Shown one piece after another: positions 54,096 to 63,421 of a stretch of DNA of 64,000 nt. This stretch comes from Agrococcus jejuensis (GTDB taxonomy: Bacteria > Actinomycetota > Actinomycetes > Actinomycetales > Microbacteriaceae), in contig NZ_VEFR01000001.1 in the NCBI RefSeq assembly GCF_007679035.1, positions 806,001 to 870,000 on the forward strand, read 5' to 3'. Numbering within the stretch: position 1 is the first letter of the stretch; each line of letters starts with the position of its first letter. The position numbers and the translations under genes are program-made. The notes beneath the pieces are model-generated. The model was given only the letters and a program-made list of their open reading frames with translations, was not told where the DNA came from and made no database searches.

Positions 54096-55160
54096 GTGAG
54101 TCTTGAGCATGCGTGGCCCGGCGTCTCCTACGTCATGCCCGTGCTCAACGAGGAGCGCTACCTGGCCGGCGCCGTCGCGACCGTCATGGCGCAGGACTAC
54201 CCCGGCGAGCGCGAGCTCGTGCTGGCCCTCGGGCCCTCGACCGACGGGACGAACGCGGTCGCCGAGCGGCTCGCGTCCGAGGATGCGCGCATCCGGCTCG
54301 TGCCGAATCCGGGCATGGACATCCCCATCGGCCTGAACCTCGCGATCGCCGCGAGCCGCCACGACGTCGTCGTGCGCGTCGACGCGCATACGCAGATCCC
54401 GGCCGACTACACGCGGCTCGCGGTGCGCGCGCTCGAGACCTCGGGTGCGGCGAACGTCGGCGGCCTCATGCTCGCGACGGGCGACACGCCCCTGCAGCGC
54501 GCCGTGGCGCGCGGCTACCGGTCGCGCATCGGCCTCGGCGGCGGCTCGTACCACCTGGGCGGCGAGGCCGGCCCGACGGACTCGGCGTACCTCGGCGTCT
54601 TCCGGCGCGACGCGCTCGAGGCGGTCGGCGGCTACGACGAGTCGCTGCGTCGCGGCGAGGACTGGGAGCTCAACTACCGCCTGCGGCAGGCGGGCCACCT
54701 CGTGTGGTTCGATCCTGCGCTGCAGGTGACGTACTGGCCGCGCGAGACGTGGCCGAAGCTCGCGCGCCAGTTCCACTCGACGGGCGTGTGGCGAGGCGAG
54801 CTCGTGCGCCGCATCGGTGCGAGCAACGGCGTCCGCTTCTTCGTGCCGCCCGCGCTCGTCGTCGCCGTCGCGCTCTCGGTGCTCGTGGGCCTCGCGACCG
54901 CGGTCGTCGCGCTCGTCGCCACGGTGCCGACGTGGCTCGCCGTCGTCTCGGCGCTGCTGGGCCTCGCACCCGCCGCGTACCTCGTGCTGCTCGCCGGCGC
55001 CGTCGTCACGACGCCGGGCTCGCTCGGCGAGCGTCTGCGCTTCGCGGGCGTCGTCGCCGTCATGCACCTCGCGTGGGGTGCGGGATTCCTGCAGGGCGTC
55101 GTGCGGGGCGCGGGCACGAACCGCGACACGTCGCGCAGCGAGGGCGGGCTGCCCGGCTGA
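54096..55160 (+). CDS. Glycosyltransferase family 2 with C-terminal membrane helices
   Basis: 354 residues. GT-A domain: SYVMPVLNEERYLAGAV (nucleotide-sugar pocket), the D-x-D-like V-D-A-H near residue 96, GEDWELNYRL (acceptor/catalytic E-D region). Two or three hydrophobic helices at about 245-300 and 315-335 anchor it in the membrane. GTG 54096 is the first good start; a CATGCT hexamer lies 6 bases upstream. Divergent from the TagB-like gene. Likely adds sugar to the surface polymer or its lipid carrier. Confidence 0.88.
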   Translation: MSLEHAWPGVSYVMPVLNEERYLAGAVATVMAQDYPGERELVLALGPSTDGTNAVAERLASEDARIRLVPNPGMDIPIGLNLAIAASRHDVVVRVDAHTQIPADYTRLAVRALETSGAANVGGLMLATGDTPLQRAVARGYRSRIGLGGGSYHLGGEAGPTDSAYLGVFRRDALEAVGGYDESLRRGEDWELNYRLRQAGHLVWFDPALQVTYWPRETWPKLARQFHSTGVWRGELVRRIGASNGVRFFVPPALVVAVALSVLVGLATAVVALVATVPTWLAVVSALLGLAPAAYLVLLAGAVVTTPGSLGERLRFAGVVAVMHLAWGAGFLQGVVRGAGTNRDTSRSEGGLPG

Positions 55161-55182
55161 CCGACCGGCACGCTGCGTCGGC

Positions 55183-57873
55183 CTAGAGGATGCCCTCGGC
55201 GAGCATCCGCTCGACGACCCGCTCCCCCGCGCGGCCGTCGTCGAGCGGGGCGAACCGCTCGCGCCACGCTCGTCGCCGCTCGTCCCAGCCGTCGCCCGGG
55301 CCTGCGGCGAGCACGGCGTCCACGACCTCGTCGAGCGTGCGCGCGAAGGGGCCGGGCGCGATCTCGGCGAGGTCGAACGTGAAGCCGCGCAGGCGGTCGC
55401 GGTAGTCGTCGAGGTCGGGCACGGCGAAGACCGTCGGCAGCTCGATGCCCGCGGCGTCGAACATGACCGAGGAGTAGTCGGTCACGAGCACGTCGGCGGC
55501 GACGAGCAGCTCGGCGACGTCGGGATACGTCGTGGCGTCGACGACGCCCCGACCTCGCAGCTCGAGCCCGCCGCCCGCGTGGGAGCGCGCGTGACCGCGC
55601 ACGACGACGCGCCACCCCTCCCCGAGTCGTGCCGCGAGCGCCGCGACGTCGACGTGGTCGACGACGGCGACGCGATCGTCGCGCCACGTCGGCGCGTACA
55701 GCGCGACGCGAACGTCGTCGGGCACCCCGAGGCGGGCGCGGATGGCCACGCGGTCGCCTGCACGCAGCACGTCGCCGCGCGGGTAGCCGAGCTCCCAGAC
55801 GTCGCCGCGGAAGGCGTAGGCCGCGCGCAGGTGCTCCGCCGCGAACGGGTTCTGCGCCAGCAGCACGTCCCACCGCCGTCCCTCCAGCATGGAGGCGATG
55901 CGCGTGCGCAGGCCCTGGCCGTCGCGCTCGAGCGCGAGGCGCTTGAGCGGCGTGCCGTGCCAGGTCTGCACGACGCGCTGGTGCGCCATGCGACGGTGCC
56001 GCTTGCGCAGCCAGTCGTTCACGACGAGCGCGCGGGCGCCGCCGCGGATGCGCCACCAGGCCTCGGTGCCCTCGACGACGCGCACGGTGCCGTCAGGGAT
56101 CGGCACGGAGCCGTCGACCGTCGACCAGGCGCGCACGACGTCGGGTGCCAGCGCTGCCAGGGCGCGGTCGATGCCGGCGGGGTTGCAGGACGCCGCGGTG
56201 CCGTAGAACGCCTCGAGCATGACGGCGCGCTGCGGCTCGGGGCTGCCGAGATGCTGCCGTTGCAGCGCACGCTGCGCACCGGGCGCGCGCTCGGCGTCGG
56301 TGAGCGGCGGCGCGAGCACGATCGCGAGCGATGCCTCGCGCTGCTCGATCGCGATGCGCGCGTCGAGAGCGAGCTCGGGCCGCGGCAGCGACGCCGGCGG
56401 GGCGAGCTCGATGCGCGCGCCCGCGGCGTCGAGCACCTCGACGACGTACGCGTCGCTGGGCAGCACGAGCCGCGGACCACCCCAGCGCGAGCGCGTCAGC
56501 GGCACGGATGCCTCGACGGCGTCGCCGACGACGAGCTCGCCGTCGATCGTCTCGCGCGCACCGCGCAGGCGCACGCCCACCGGCGTCGTCGACCCGGCGT
56601 CGATGCGCAGCCGCATCCGCTCGCCGTCGCGCCACACGGCGACGACCGAGGCGGGTGCCGTCGGCTCCGCGGGCGGCTCGCCGTGGCCGAGCGCGGCGTC
56701 GATCGCCTGCAGCACGCGCTGCGTCGAGCCGCCGAACGCCGTCACGTGGTCGGCGACGAGCACGCGCGCGTGCGCGAGACGCTCGTCGCGCGCCGCACCG
56801 GGCTCCGCGACGTCGCTCGCCCACGCGAGCAGCGCATCCCACGTGCGCTCGTGCCGACCGCCCGAGAACGTCGCGTAGGCGTCGTAGAGCCCGCGCGAGA
56901 CCGCGTACGCGGCGACGTCGGGGGCGAGCAGCAGCGTGGGGATGTCGAGGGTCGCGGCGTCGTAGGCGATCGACGAGAAGTCGGTGACGAGCAGGTCGAC
57001 GCCCGGCAGCGCGGGCGTGACGTCGGCGAGCCGGTCGTGGCCCAGCAGCCCGATCCGGTCGCTCGACGCGGCACCCGCCGCGTAGTCGCCGAGGCCGTGC
57101 GGGTGCGAGCGCACCACGAGGCGCGCGTCGTGCGCGTCGAGCCACGTCGCGATGCGCTGCCATTCGTCGACCGTCGGCACGGCGGGGTCGGGCTTGCCGT
57201 CGCGCCACGTGGGCGCGTAGAGCACCGTCGCGCGGCCGTGCGCGCCCGAGCGGTCGAGCAGCGCGGTCGCCGCGGCGCGCACGGCGGGCTCGTCGCCGCG
57301 CGCGAGCACGTCGACGCGCGCATCCCCGAGCACGCGCACGGTCTCGGCGCCGAGACCCAGCGCCGAGCGCATGCGGCTCGCCGCACGCTCCGAGGCGACG
57401 GGCAGCAGCCGGATGCGCGAGGCCGATCGCCGATGCGCCTCGCGCAGCAGCCGGCGGACGGGCGCGACGTCGGGCACGCCCGCGATGCGCAGCCAGCCCG
57501 GCGCATCCCGGTGCAGATGCTTGAGCGGGATGCCGTGCCACAGATGCACGACGTAGGCGCCGTGCACGCCGGCCCGCGACACGTCGCCGAACCCGTGGGT
57601 GACGACGACGACGCCGGCGCGCAGCGTCGCGACGAAGGCGCCCCAGCCCCGCACCGTGCGGATGCCGTGGGCGGCGGCGTCGGCGGCGTCCCGATCGGTG
57701 CGCACGACCCACGCGACGTCGTCGCCGCGGGCCTGCGCTGCGAGCGCGAGCGGCAGCGCCCCCTCGCCGACGCCCGAGCCGCAGCCGACGACCCAGCGGC
57801 GTCGGTCCCGCGGGACGACGAGCGAGGCCGCTGCGCCGAGCGCGACGGCCGGCAGGGCGAGCAGCGTGCGCAA
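55183..57873 (-). CDS. Tandem double-domain CDP-glycerol glycerophosphotransferase-like protein
   Basis: 896 residues containing two complete TagF-like catalytic domains. Domain 1: H-L-W-H-G-I-P-L-K (110-118), YAPTWRD (219-225), RSHPHG, LVTDFSS (295-301). Domain 2: T-W-H-G-T-P-L-K (637-644), YAPTWRD (726-732), RGHARS, LVTDYSS (about 795-801). A beta-rich linker of about 130 residues separates them. Probably a bifunctional or chain-extending polyol-phosphate polymerase. The start is uncertain: TTG 57873 is used, but TATGCT (57912-57907) 6 bases before an ATC codon suggests a leaderless, perhaps slightly longer product. Confidence 0.85.
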   Translation of the reverse strand: MRTLLALPAVALGAAASLVVPRDRRRWVVGCGSGVGEGALPLALAAQARGDDVAWVVRTDRDAADAAAHGIRTVRGWGAFVATLRAGVVVVTHGFGDVSRAGVHGAYVVHLWHGIPLKHLHRDAPGWLRIAGVPDVAPVRRLLREAHRRSASRIRLLPVASERAASRMRSALGLGAETVRVLGDARVDVLARGDEPAVRAAATALLDRSGAHGRATVLYAPTWRDGKPDPAVPTVDEWQRIATWLDAHDARLVVRSHPHGLGDYAAGAASSDRIGLLGHDRLADVTPALPGVDLLVTDFSSIAYDAATLDIPTLLLAPDVAAYAVSRGLYDAYATFSGGRHERTWDALLAWASDVAEPGAARDERLAHARVLVADHVTAFGGSTQRVLQAIDAALGHGEPPAEPTAPASVVAVWRDGERMRLRIDAGSTTPVGVRLRGARETIDGELVVGDAVEASVPLTRSRWGGPRLVLPSDAYVVEVLDAAGARIELAPPASLPRPELALDARIAIEQREASLAIVLAPPLTDAERAPGAQRALQRQHLGSPEPQRAVMLEAFYGTAASCNPAGIDRALAALAPDVVRAWSTVDGSVPIPDGTVRVVEGTEAWWRIRGGARALVVNDWLRKRHRRMAHQRVVQTWHGTPLKRLALERDGQGLRTRIASMLEGRRWDVLLAQNPFAAEHLRAAYAFRGDVWELGYPRGDVLRAGDRVAIRARLGVPDDVRVALYAPTWRDDRVAVVDHVDVAALAARLGEGWRVVVRGHARSHAGGGLELRGRGVVDATTYPDVAELLVAADVLVTDYSSVMFDAAGIELPTVFAVPDLDDYRDRLRGFTFDLAEIAPGPFARTLDEVVDAVLAAGPGDGWDERRRAWRERFAPLDDGRAGERVVERMLAEGIL

Positions 57874-57916
57874 CGTGCGCCGCGAGACCTGGAGTGCGAT
57901 GTCGCAAGCATACGAG

Positions 57917-57956
57917 GACGCGGCGCGTCATCGCCTCAGCGATGACGCGCCGCGTC
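57917..57956 (-). terminator. Strong terminator after the DegP-like protease gene
   Basis: GACGCGGCGCGTCATCGC (57917-57934) pairs perfectly over 18 bp with its complement at 57939-57956, loop CTCA. It ends the reverse-strand protease transcript just before the promoter of the double TagF-like gene. Confidence 0.88.
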
Positions 57957-57972
57957 GTCTCGTGGCGCCGCC

Positions 57973-59574
57973 CTACGAGAGCGTGCCCAGCGTCACGTCG
58001 ACGTCCTGCTCGGATCCACCGCGCAGGATCGTGAGGGTGACGGTCGAGCCGCCCGCCTCGGCGCGGATCTGCGCCGTGAGGTCGGTCGCGCTCGTGACGG
58101 GCGTGCCGTCGACGGCCGTCACGACGTCGCCGGACTGCAGACCCGCCGAGGCTGCGGCCCCATCCGCCGTGATCTCGGCGAGCTGCGCACCCGTGTGGCC
58201 GACGCTCGCATCCGTCACGTCGCTCACCGACGCGCCCAGCAGGCCGTGCGTCGCGGTGCCGGTCGAGACGATCTCGTCGACGACGCGCTGCACGAGCGAC
58301 GCCTCGATCGCGAAGCCGATGCCGATCGATCCCGCCTGCGAGGACGAGTCGCTCGACGACATCGACGCGATCGCCACGTTGACGCCCATCAGCTGGCCCG
58401 CCGCGTTCAGCAGCGCGCCACCGGAGTTGCCCGGGTTGATCGACGCATCCGTCTGGATCACGGGGATCGAGATGGTCTCCTGCGCCGCCTGCGCGCCCTG
58501 CTGGCTCCAGAAGCCGAACGGCGACTGCTGCGACTGGGCCGAGTCCTGATCCTGCGTCGCGCTCGACGAGATCTGCAGGCCGCGGTCGACGGCCGACACG
58601 ATGCCATCGGTCACCGAGTTCGACAGGCCGAGCGGGGCGCCGATCGCGATGGCCGTGTCGCCCACCGACACGGAGTCGGAGTCGGCGAACGTGATGACGG
58701 GCAGGTCGGCGTCGACGCGCAGCACCGCGAGGTCCACCGTGGGGTCGGTGCCGACGACCGTGGCCTGCAGCAGCTGGCCGTCGGAGGTCTCGACCGTGAT
58801 CGTCGCGTCGGAGGCCGCCCCGTCGAGCGTGACGACGTGGTTGTTCGTGACGATGATGCCGCCCTCGCCCACGACGACGCCCGAGCCCGTGCCGGAGCCG
58901 GCGGACGAGACGGCCGAGATCGTGACGACCGACTGCGATGCCGTCTGCGCGACGTCGGCGATCGTCTGCGGGTCGGTCGCCGAGGCGCCCGTGATCGTGA
59001 CGTCGCTCGCAGCCGACGAGGACGACGTGCCGCCGTGCTGCGCGACGAGCGTCGCGGCAGTGGCGCCCGCGGCGCCGCCGAGCACCGTGCCGCCGAGCAG
59101 GCCCGCGAGCGCGAGCGCCGCGATGGGGCGGCGGCGCCTGCGGCGCGTGGTCGGTGCCGTGCCGCCCGTGCCGGGCGCGTGTGCGAAGGCAGACGACTGC
59201 GGACCCTGGGGGCCGAAGGCGCTGGTGGACGCCGGCTGCTGCCAGGTCGACTGCGGCGCGGTCGGGTGGTGCACCGGCTGGTGCTGCTGCGCGCCGGCCG
59301 GGTTCGGCACGTGCTGCCCGGTGGCCTGCTGCGGCGCGGCGGCCGACTGCTGCCACGGGTTCGACGGCTGCTGCGGCGCACGGGGCACCGGCGGCACGGA
59401 GGCAGCGGGCTGCGCCGGCTGCTGGGGTGCTGCCGCGGACTGCTGCGCCGGCGGCGGCGGGGGCACCTCGCGCGAGGCCTGCCCCCAGGCGGCCTCCTGC
59501 TGAGGCTCGTGCGGCCAACCGGTCGCGTGGTCCGGCGGCACCTGGCCGCGCTCGTCGTTCGTCATGTGCACCAT
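57973..59574 (-). CDS. Membrane-anchored trypsin-like serine protease with PDZ domain (DegP/HtrA-like)
   Basis: 533 residues. Residues 1-140 are a Gln/Pro/Ala-rich disordered cytosolic head; R-R-R-R-R-R precedes the transmembrane helix (PIAALALAGLLGGTVLGGAAG, about 150-172). The protease domain carries His in TNNHVV, Asp in PTVDLAVLRV and Ser in NPGNSGGALL. A C-terminal PDZ domain spans about 445-525 (GLQSGDVVTAVDGTPV). Extracytoplasmic protein quality control is expected. ATG 59574 has GAGG 7 bases upstream; ATG 59565 is an alternative. Confidence 0.92.
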   Translation of the reverse strand: MVHMTNDERGQVPPDHATGWPHEPQQEAAWGQASREVPPPPPAQQSAAAPQQPAQPAASVPPVPRAPQQPSNPWQQSAAAPQQATGQHVPNPAGAQQHQPVHHPTAPQSTWQQPASTSAFGPQGPQSSAFAHAPGTGGTAPTTRRRRRRPIAALALAGLLGGTVLGGAAGATAATLVAQHGGTSSSSAASDVTITGASATDPQTIADVAQTASQSVVTISAVSSAGSGTGSGVVVGEGGIIVTNNHVVTLDGAASDATITVETSDGQLLQATVVGTDPTVDLAVLRVDADLPVITFADSDSVSVGDTAIAIGAPLGLSNSVTDGIVSAVDRGLQISSSATQDQDSAQSQQSPFGFWSQQGAQAAQETISIPVIQTDASINPGNSGGALLNAAGQLMGVNVAIASMSSSDSSSQAGSIGIGFAIEASLVQRVVDEIVSTGTATHGLLGASVSDVTDASVGHTGAQLAEITADGAAASAGLQSGDVVTAVDGTPVTSATDLTAQIRAEAGGSTVTLTILRGGSEQDVDVTLGTLS

Positions 59575-59665
59575 GTCACGCCTCGAGTCAGTGCGATCCC
59601 TATGCGGAGTCCAAGACGCGGATTCGGAACCTGGGCGCCGCCTGCACGTCGGCTACCGTGGGGGC

Positions 59666-60874
<1,209 letters not shown>

Positions 60875-60882
60875 CCGGTCGG

Positions 60883-60908
60883 GTCGTCGGGGCTCAGCCG
60901 CCGACGAC
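60883..60908. terminator. Bidirectional terminator between aminotransferase and nitrilase genes
   Basis: GTCGTCGG (60883-60890) pairs with CCGACGAC (60901-60908); an inner GGC/GCC pair extends it with one bulged base. It overlaps the nitrilase stop codon. Confidence 0.6.
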
Positions 60909-61715
60909 GCGATGGCGGCGGTTCGCGAGCGACGGGTTGCGTTCGCGCACGCTCGCCGTGCGGGCGGCATCGATGGGCGCCACGGCGATGCCCTCGGCCT
61001 CGCCGAGCTGCGCGAGCGCGACGCCCATCGGATCGACGACGAGCGTGCGCCCCGCCCCGATCGGCGGCGCGTGGTCGGCGGCGATCACGTGCACGGTGCT
61101 CTCGATCGCGCGCGCCGTCACGAGCGTCACCCAGTGGTGCTCCTTGAGCGGCCCGCGCACCCACTCGGCGGGGATCGCGAGCACGTCGGCGCCCGCATCC
61201 ACCAGCAGCCTCGACTGCTCGGGGAACCGCACGTCGTAGCAGGTCTGGATGCCGACGCCGTGGCCGTCGACGTCGATCACGGGACGTTGCGCGGGGTCGC
61301 CGGGCGTGAGCCAGTCGGACTCGCGTGCGCCGAACGCGTCGTAGAGGTGCACCTTGCGGTACGCGGCGAGCACGCGCTCGCCGTCGACCGCGACGACCGT
61401 GTTCGCGACGCGCGGCGTGCCGTCGTCGGCATCGTCGAGGCGCTCGACCATGCCCGCCACCACGACGGCGCCCGCCGTGGCCGCCGCCTCCTGCAGCGTC
61501 ACGACGAACGGGCCGTCGAGCGGCTCGGCGACCGCCGGCGCGAGGGCCGCCATGTCGGCGTCGAACGCCTGCGAGTACTCCGGCAGCACGACGAGTCGCG
61601 CGCCGCGCTGCGCCGCGGCGGCGACGAGCCGCGTCACCTCCGCACGGTTCGCTGCGGGGTCTGCGCCGGGCGCCCACTGGACGGCGGCGGCGAGGAGGAT
61701 CGACGGCGTGGCCAT
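60894..61715 (-). CDS. Carbon-nitrogen hydrolase (nitrilase superfamily amidase)
   Basis: 273 residues with the complete Glu-Lys-Cys triad: Glu46 in VVLPEYSQAF, Lys in AYRKVHLYDAFG, and Cys in QTCYDVRFPEQS. The YDVRFPE continuation is typical of omega-amidase/Nit2-like members. TAGGCT (61728-61723) ends 7 bases before ATG 61715. Convergent with the aminotransferase; deamidation of an alpha-keto acid amide produced by that enzyme is a reasonable guess. Confidence 0.9.
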   Translation of the reverse strand: MATPSILLAAAVQWAPGADPAANRAEVTRLVAAAAQRGARLVVLPEYSQAFDADMAALAPAVAEPLDGPFVVTLQEAAATAGAVVVAGMVERLDDADDGTPRVANTVVAVDGERVLAAYRKVHLYDAFGARESDWLTPGDPAQRPVIDVDGHGVGIQTCYDVRFPEQSRLLVDAGADVLAIPAEWVRGPLKEHHWVTLVTARAIESTVHVIAADHAPPIGAGRTLVVDPMGVALAQLGEAEGIAVAPIDAARTASVRERNPSLANRRHRVVGG

Positions 61716-61789
61716 GCGTCCCAGCCTATGCAGCGCGCGTCCAGCGCTCGCCGCGAGAGGATGAGCGCGAACCAGACGAAGGGAGCGAC

Positions 61790-62110
61790 ATGCTCGTCGC
61801 ATTCTCGGTCGCGCCAGGCACGGCGGGACCCGACGGATCCGTCCACGACGCCGTGGCGAAGGCGGTGCGCATCGTGCGCGAGTCGGGCCTGCCCAACCGC
61901 ACCGACGCCATGTTCACGACCATCGAGGGCGAGTGGGACGAGGTCATGGCGGTCGTCAAGGCCGCGACCGACGCGATCCTCGAGGCCTCGCCCCGCGCAT
62001 CGCTGGTGCTGAAGGCCGACATCCGGCCAGGATGGGCCGGAGAGCTCGACGGCAAGGTCGACCGGCTCGAGCAGGCGCTCGAGGAGCCCGCACACGAGGA
62101 GGACCGATGA
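61790..62110 (+). CDS. MTH1187/YkoF-type thiamine-binding domain protein (DUF77)
   Basis: 106-residue ferredoxin-like alpha/beta protein: MLVAFSVAPG opening, SVHDAVAKAVRIVRESGL, TIEGEWDEVMAVVKAATDAI and VLKADIRPG. Family members form tetramers and bind thiamine or its fragments. ATG 61790 has GGGAG upstream. The AIM24 gene overlaps its stop by 4 bases (ATGA), so they are cotranslated. Confidence 0.88.
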   Translation: MLVAFSVAPGTAGPDGSVHDAVAKAVRIVRESGLPNRTDAMFTTIEGEWDEVMAVVKAATDAILEASPRASLVLKADIRPGWAGELDGKVDRLEQALEEPAHEEDR

Positions 62111-62814
62111 AGAGCGAGCTCTTCGCGCAGGCGTACCACGAGAAGCAGACCCAGGAGCGCTGGGTCAAGCAGTCCGACCGCATGATGCGCGTCAACGTCA
62201 CGGGCACCGACGTCATCGCCGCCAAGGGCTCGATGGTCGCGTACCAGGGGCAGATCCAGTTCCACCACGAGGGTGCGGGCTCGGTCGAGAAGTTCCTGAA
62301 GAAGGCGCTCACGGGCGAGGGCGCGCCGCTCATGCGCATGCAGGGCCAGGGCGAGGTGTTCCTCGCGCGCGACGCGCAGAACATCTTCACCGTCACGCTC
62401 GAGAACGAGGGCCTCACGGTCAACGGCGAGAGCCTGCTCGCGTTCGACCATTCGCTGCAATGGGACATCAAGATGCTGCGCGGCGGCGGCTTCATGGCCG
62501 GCGGCCTCTTCAACCTCGAGATCGGCGGCAGCGGCACCGTGGCCGTCACGTGCGACGGCGAGCCGCTGCTGCTCGACTGCTCGCAGCAGCCCACGTTCGT
62601 CGACCCCCAGGCCGCCGTGTGCTGGTCGGCCAACCTGCAGCCGCAGGTCGTGAACTCGATGAACATGCGCTCGCTGCTGCGCGGCGGCACGGGCGAGGCC
62701 TTCCAGCTGGCCTTCCACGGCCCCGGCTTCGTCGTCGTGCAGCCCTCCGAGGGCCGCCCGCAGACGACGGGTCAGAACGGCGGAGGCTCGAGCGGCGTCA
62801 GCCTGTTCGGCTGA
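62107..62814 (+). CDS. AIM24-family protein
   Basis: 235-residue AIM24/TIGR00266-type beta-rich protein of unknown biochemical role: MVAYQGQIQFHHEG near the N-terminus, GQGEVFLAR, QWDIKMLRGGGFMAGGLFNL and GSGTVAVTCDGEP. No signal peptide or transmembrane helix. ATG 62107 overlaps the DUF77 stop. Confidence 0.87.
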   Translation: MKSELFAQAYHEKQTQERWVKQSDRMMRVNVTGTDVIAAKGSMVAYQGQIQFHHEGAGSVEKFLKKALTGEGAPLMRMQGQGEVFLARDAQNIFTVTLENEGLTVNGESLLAFDHSLQWDIKMLRGGGFMAGGLFNLEIGGSGTVAVTCDGEPLLLDCSQQPTFVDPQAAVCWSANLQPQVVNSMNMRSLLRGGTGEAFQLAFHGPGFVVVQPSEGRPQTTGQNGGGSSGVSLFG

Positions 62815-62831
62815 GTCGACCGAGCACGATC

Positions 62832-62874
62832 GACGGCCCGTCTCCCCCGCTCACGCGGCGGGAGGCGGGCCGTC
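62832..62874. terminator. Bidirectional terminator between AIM24 and CHY zinc finger genes
   Basis: GACGGCCCG (62832-62840) pairs with CGGGCCGTC (62866-62874); inner CCCCCGC and GCGGCGGG continue the stem imperfectly. It overlaps the end of the convergent gene. Confidence 0.7.
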
Positions 62875-63192
62875 GAAGTATCGGTGCCAGTGCAGGGCGC
62901 AGCCCGGGTTGAACGGGGCTGCGCAGGCCGGACAGGCCGCTGCGACGCCGTACTCGGCGATCGTCAGCTCGTGCCCGCACACGCCGCACATCGCGCCGCG
63001 CTCGTCGCGCGCATCCGCCGGCCATGTCGCGATGCGGTGGCCGGCAGCCTCCTCGTGGCACGCATCGCACGGGTAGTACGCGCCGCAGCACGCGAAGCGC
63101 ATCGCGACGACGTCGAGCGGCGAAGACCAGTGGATGCAGCGGGTCTCGTCATCGACCGCAGGGCCGAGCACGGGCGGGCGGTGGTCGCTCAT
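62851..63192 (-). CDS. CHY zinc finger protein
   Basis: 113 residues rich in Cys/His: C-I-H-W near 23, FACCGAYYPCDACHEE (42-57), C-G-V-C-G-H near 77 and CPACAAPFNPGCALHWHRYF. This layout matches the CHY-type zinc finger, predicted to bind several zinc ions. GGGGGAG precedes ATG 63192. Cytosolic; function unknown in bacteria. Confidence 0.88.
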   Translation of the reverse strand: MSDHRPPVLGPAVDDETRCIHWSSPLDVVAMRFACCGAYYPCDACHEEAAGHRIATWPADARDERGAMCGVCGHELTIAEYGVAAACPACAAPFNPGCALHWHRYFDGPPPAA

Positions 63193-63246
63193 CCGCTCCC
63201 CCCTTTCGACCGCGATCCGAGACCCACGAGGGTCCCTCCGCCAATG

Positions 63247-63276
63247 CAGAAGGCCCGCCATCTGGCGGGCCTTCTG
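63247..63276 (-). terminator. Terminator downstream of tRNA-Met
   Basis: CAGAAGGCCCGCC (63247-63259) pairs with GGCGGGCCTTCTG (63264-63276) around a 4-base loop, followed on the reverse strand by CATTGG. It ends the tRNA transcript. Confidence 0.85.
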
Positions 63277-63283
63277 ATTCACA

Positions 63284-63360
63284 TGGTTGCGGGGACAGGA
63301 TTTGAACCTGCGACCTCCGGGTTATGAGCCCGGCGAGCTACCGAACTGCTCCACCCCGCG
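63284..63360 (-). tRNA. Initiator tRNA-Met (anticodon CAT)
   Basis: 77 nt on the reverse strand, with CCA encoded (63286-63284). Acceptor CGCGGGG starts at 63360 and pairs with CCCCGC, leaving C1 opposite A72 unpaired. The anticodon CAT is at 63326-63324, inside stem CCGGG/CCCGG with three G-C pairs next to the loop. The C1-A72 mismatch and the three G-C pairs mark it as initiator rather than elongator. Confidence 0.95.
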
Positions 63361-63421
63361 GCACGAGATATGACTCTAGCACGGCTTCGAGGCCCTCTCG
63401 AACCACGGGGTGGATGTTCGC

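Noticed and set aside
56093..59518. Very long reverse-strand open frame of about 1140 codons across the TagF-like and protease genes
   Set aside because: It is a shifted frame of two well-supported genes, Arg/Ala-rich without domains, as expected from high GC. The real genes carry intact motifs and are separated by an 18-bp terminator.
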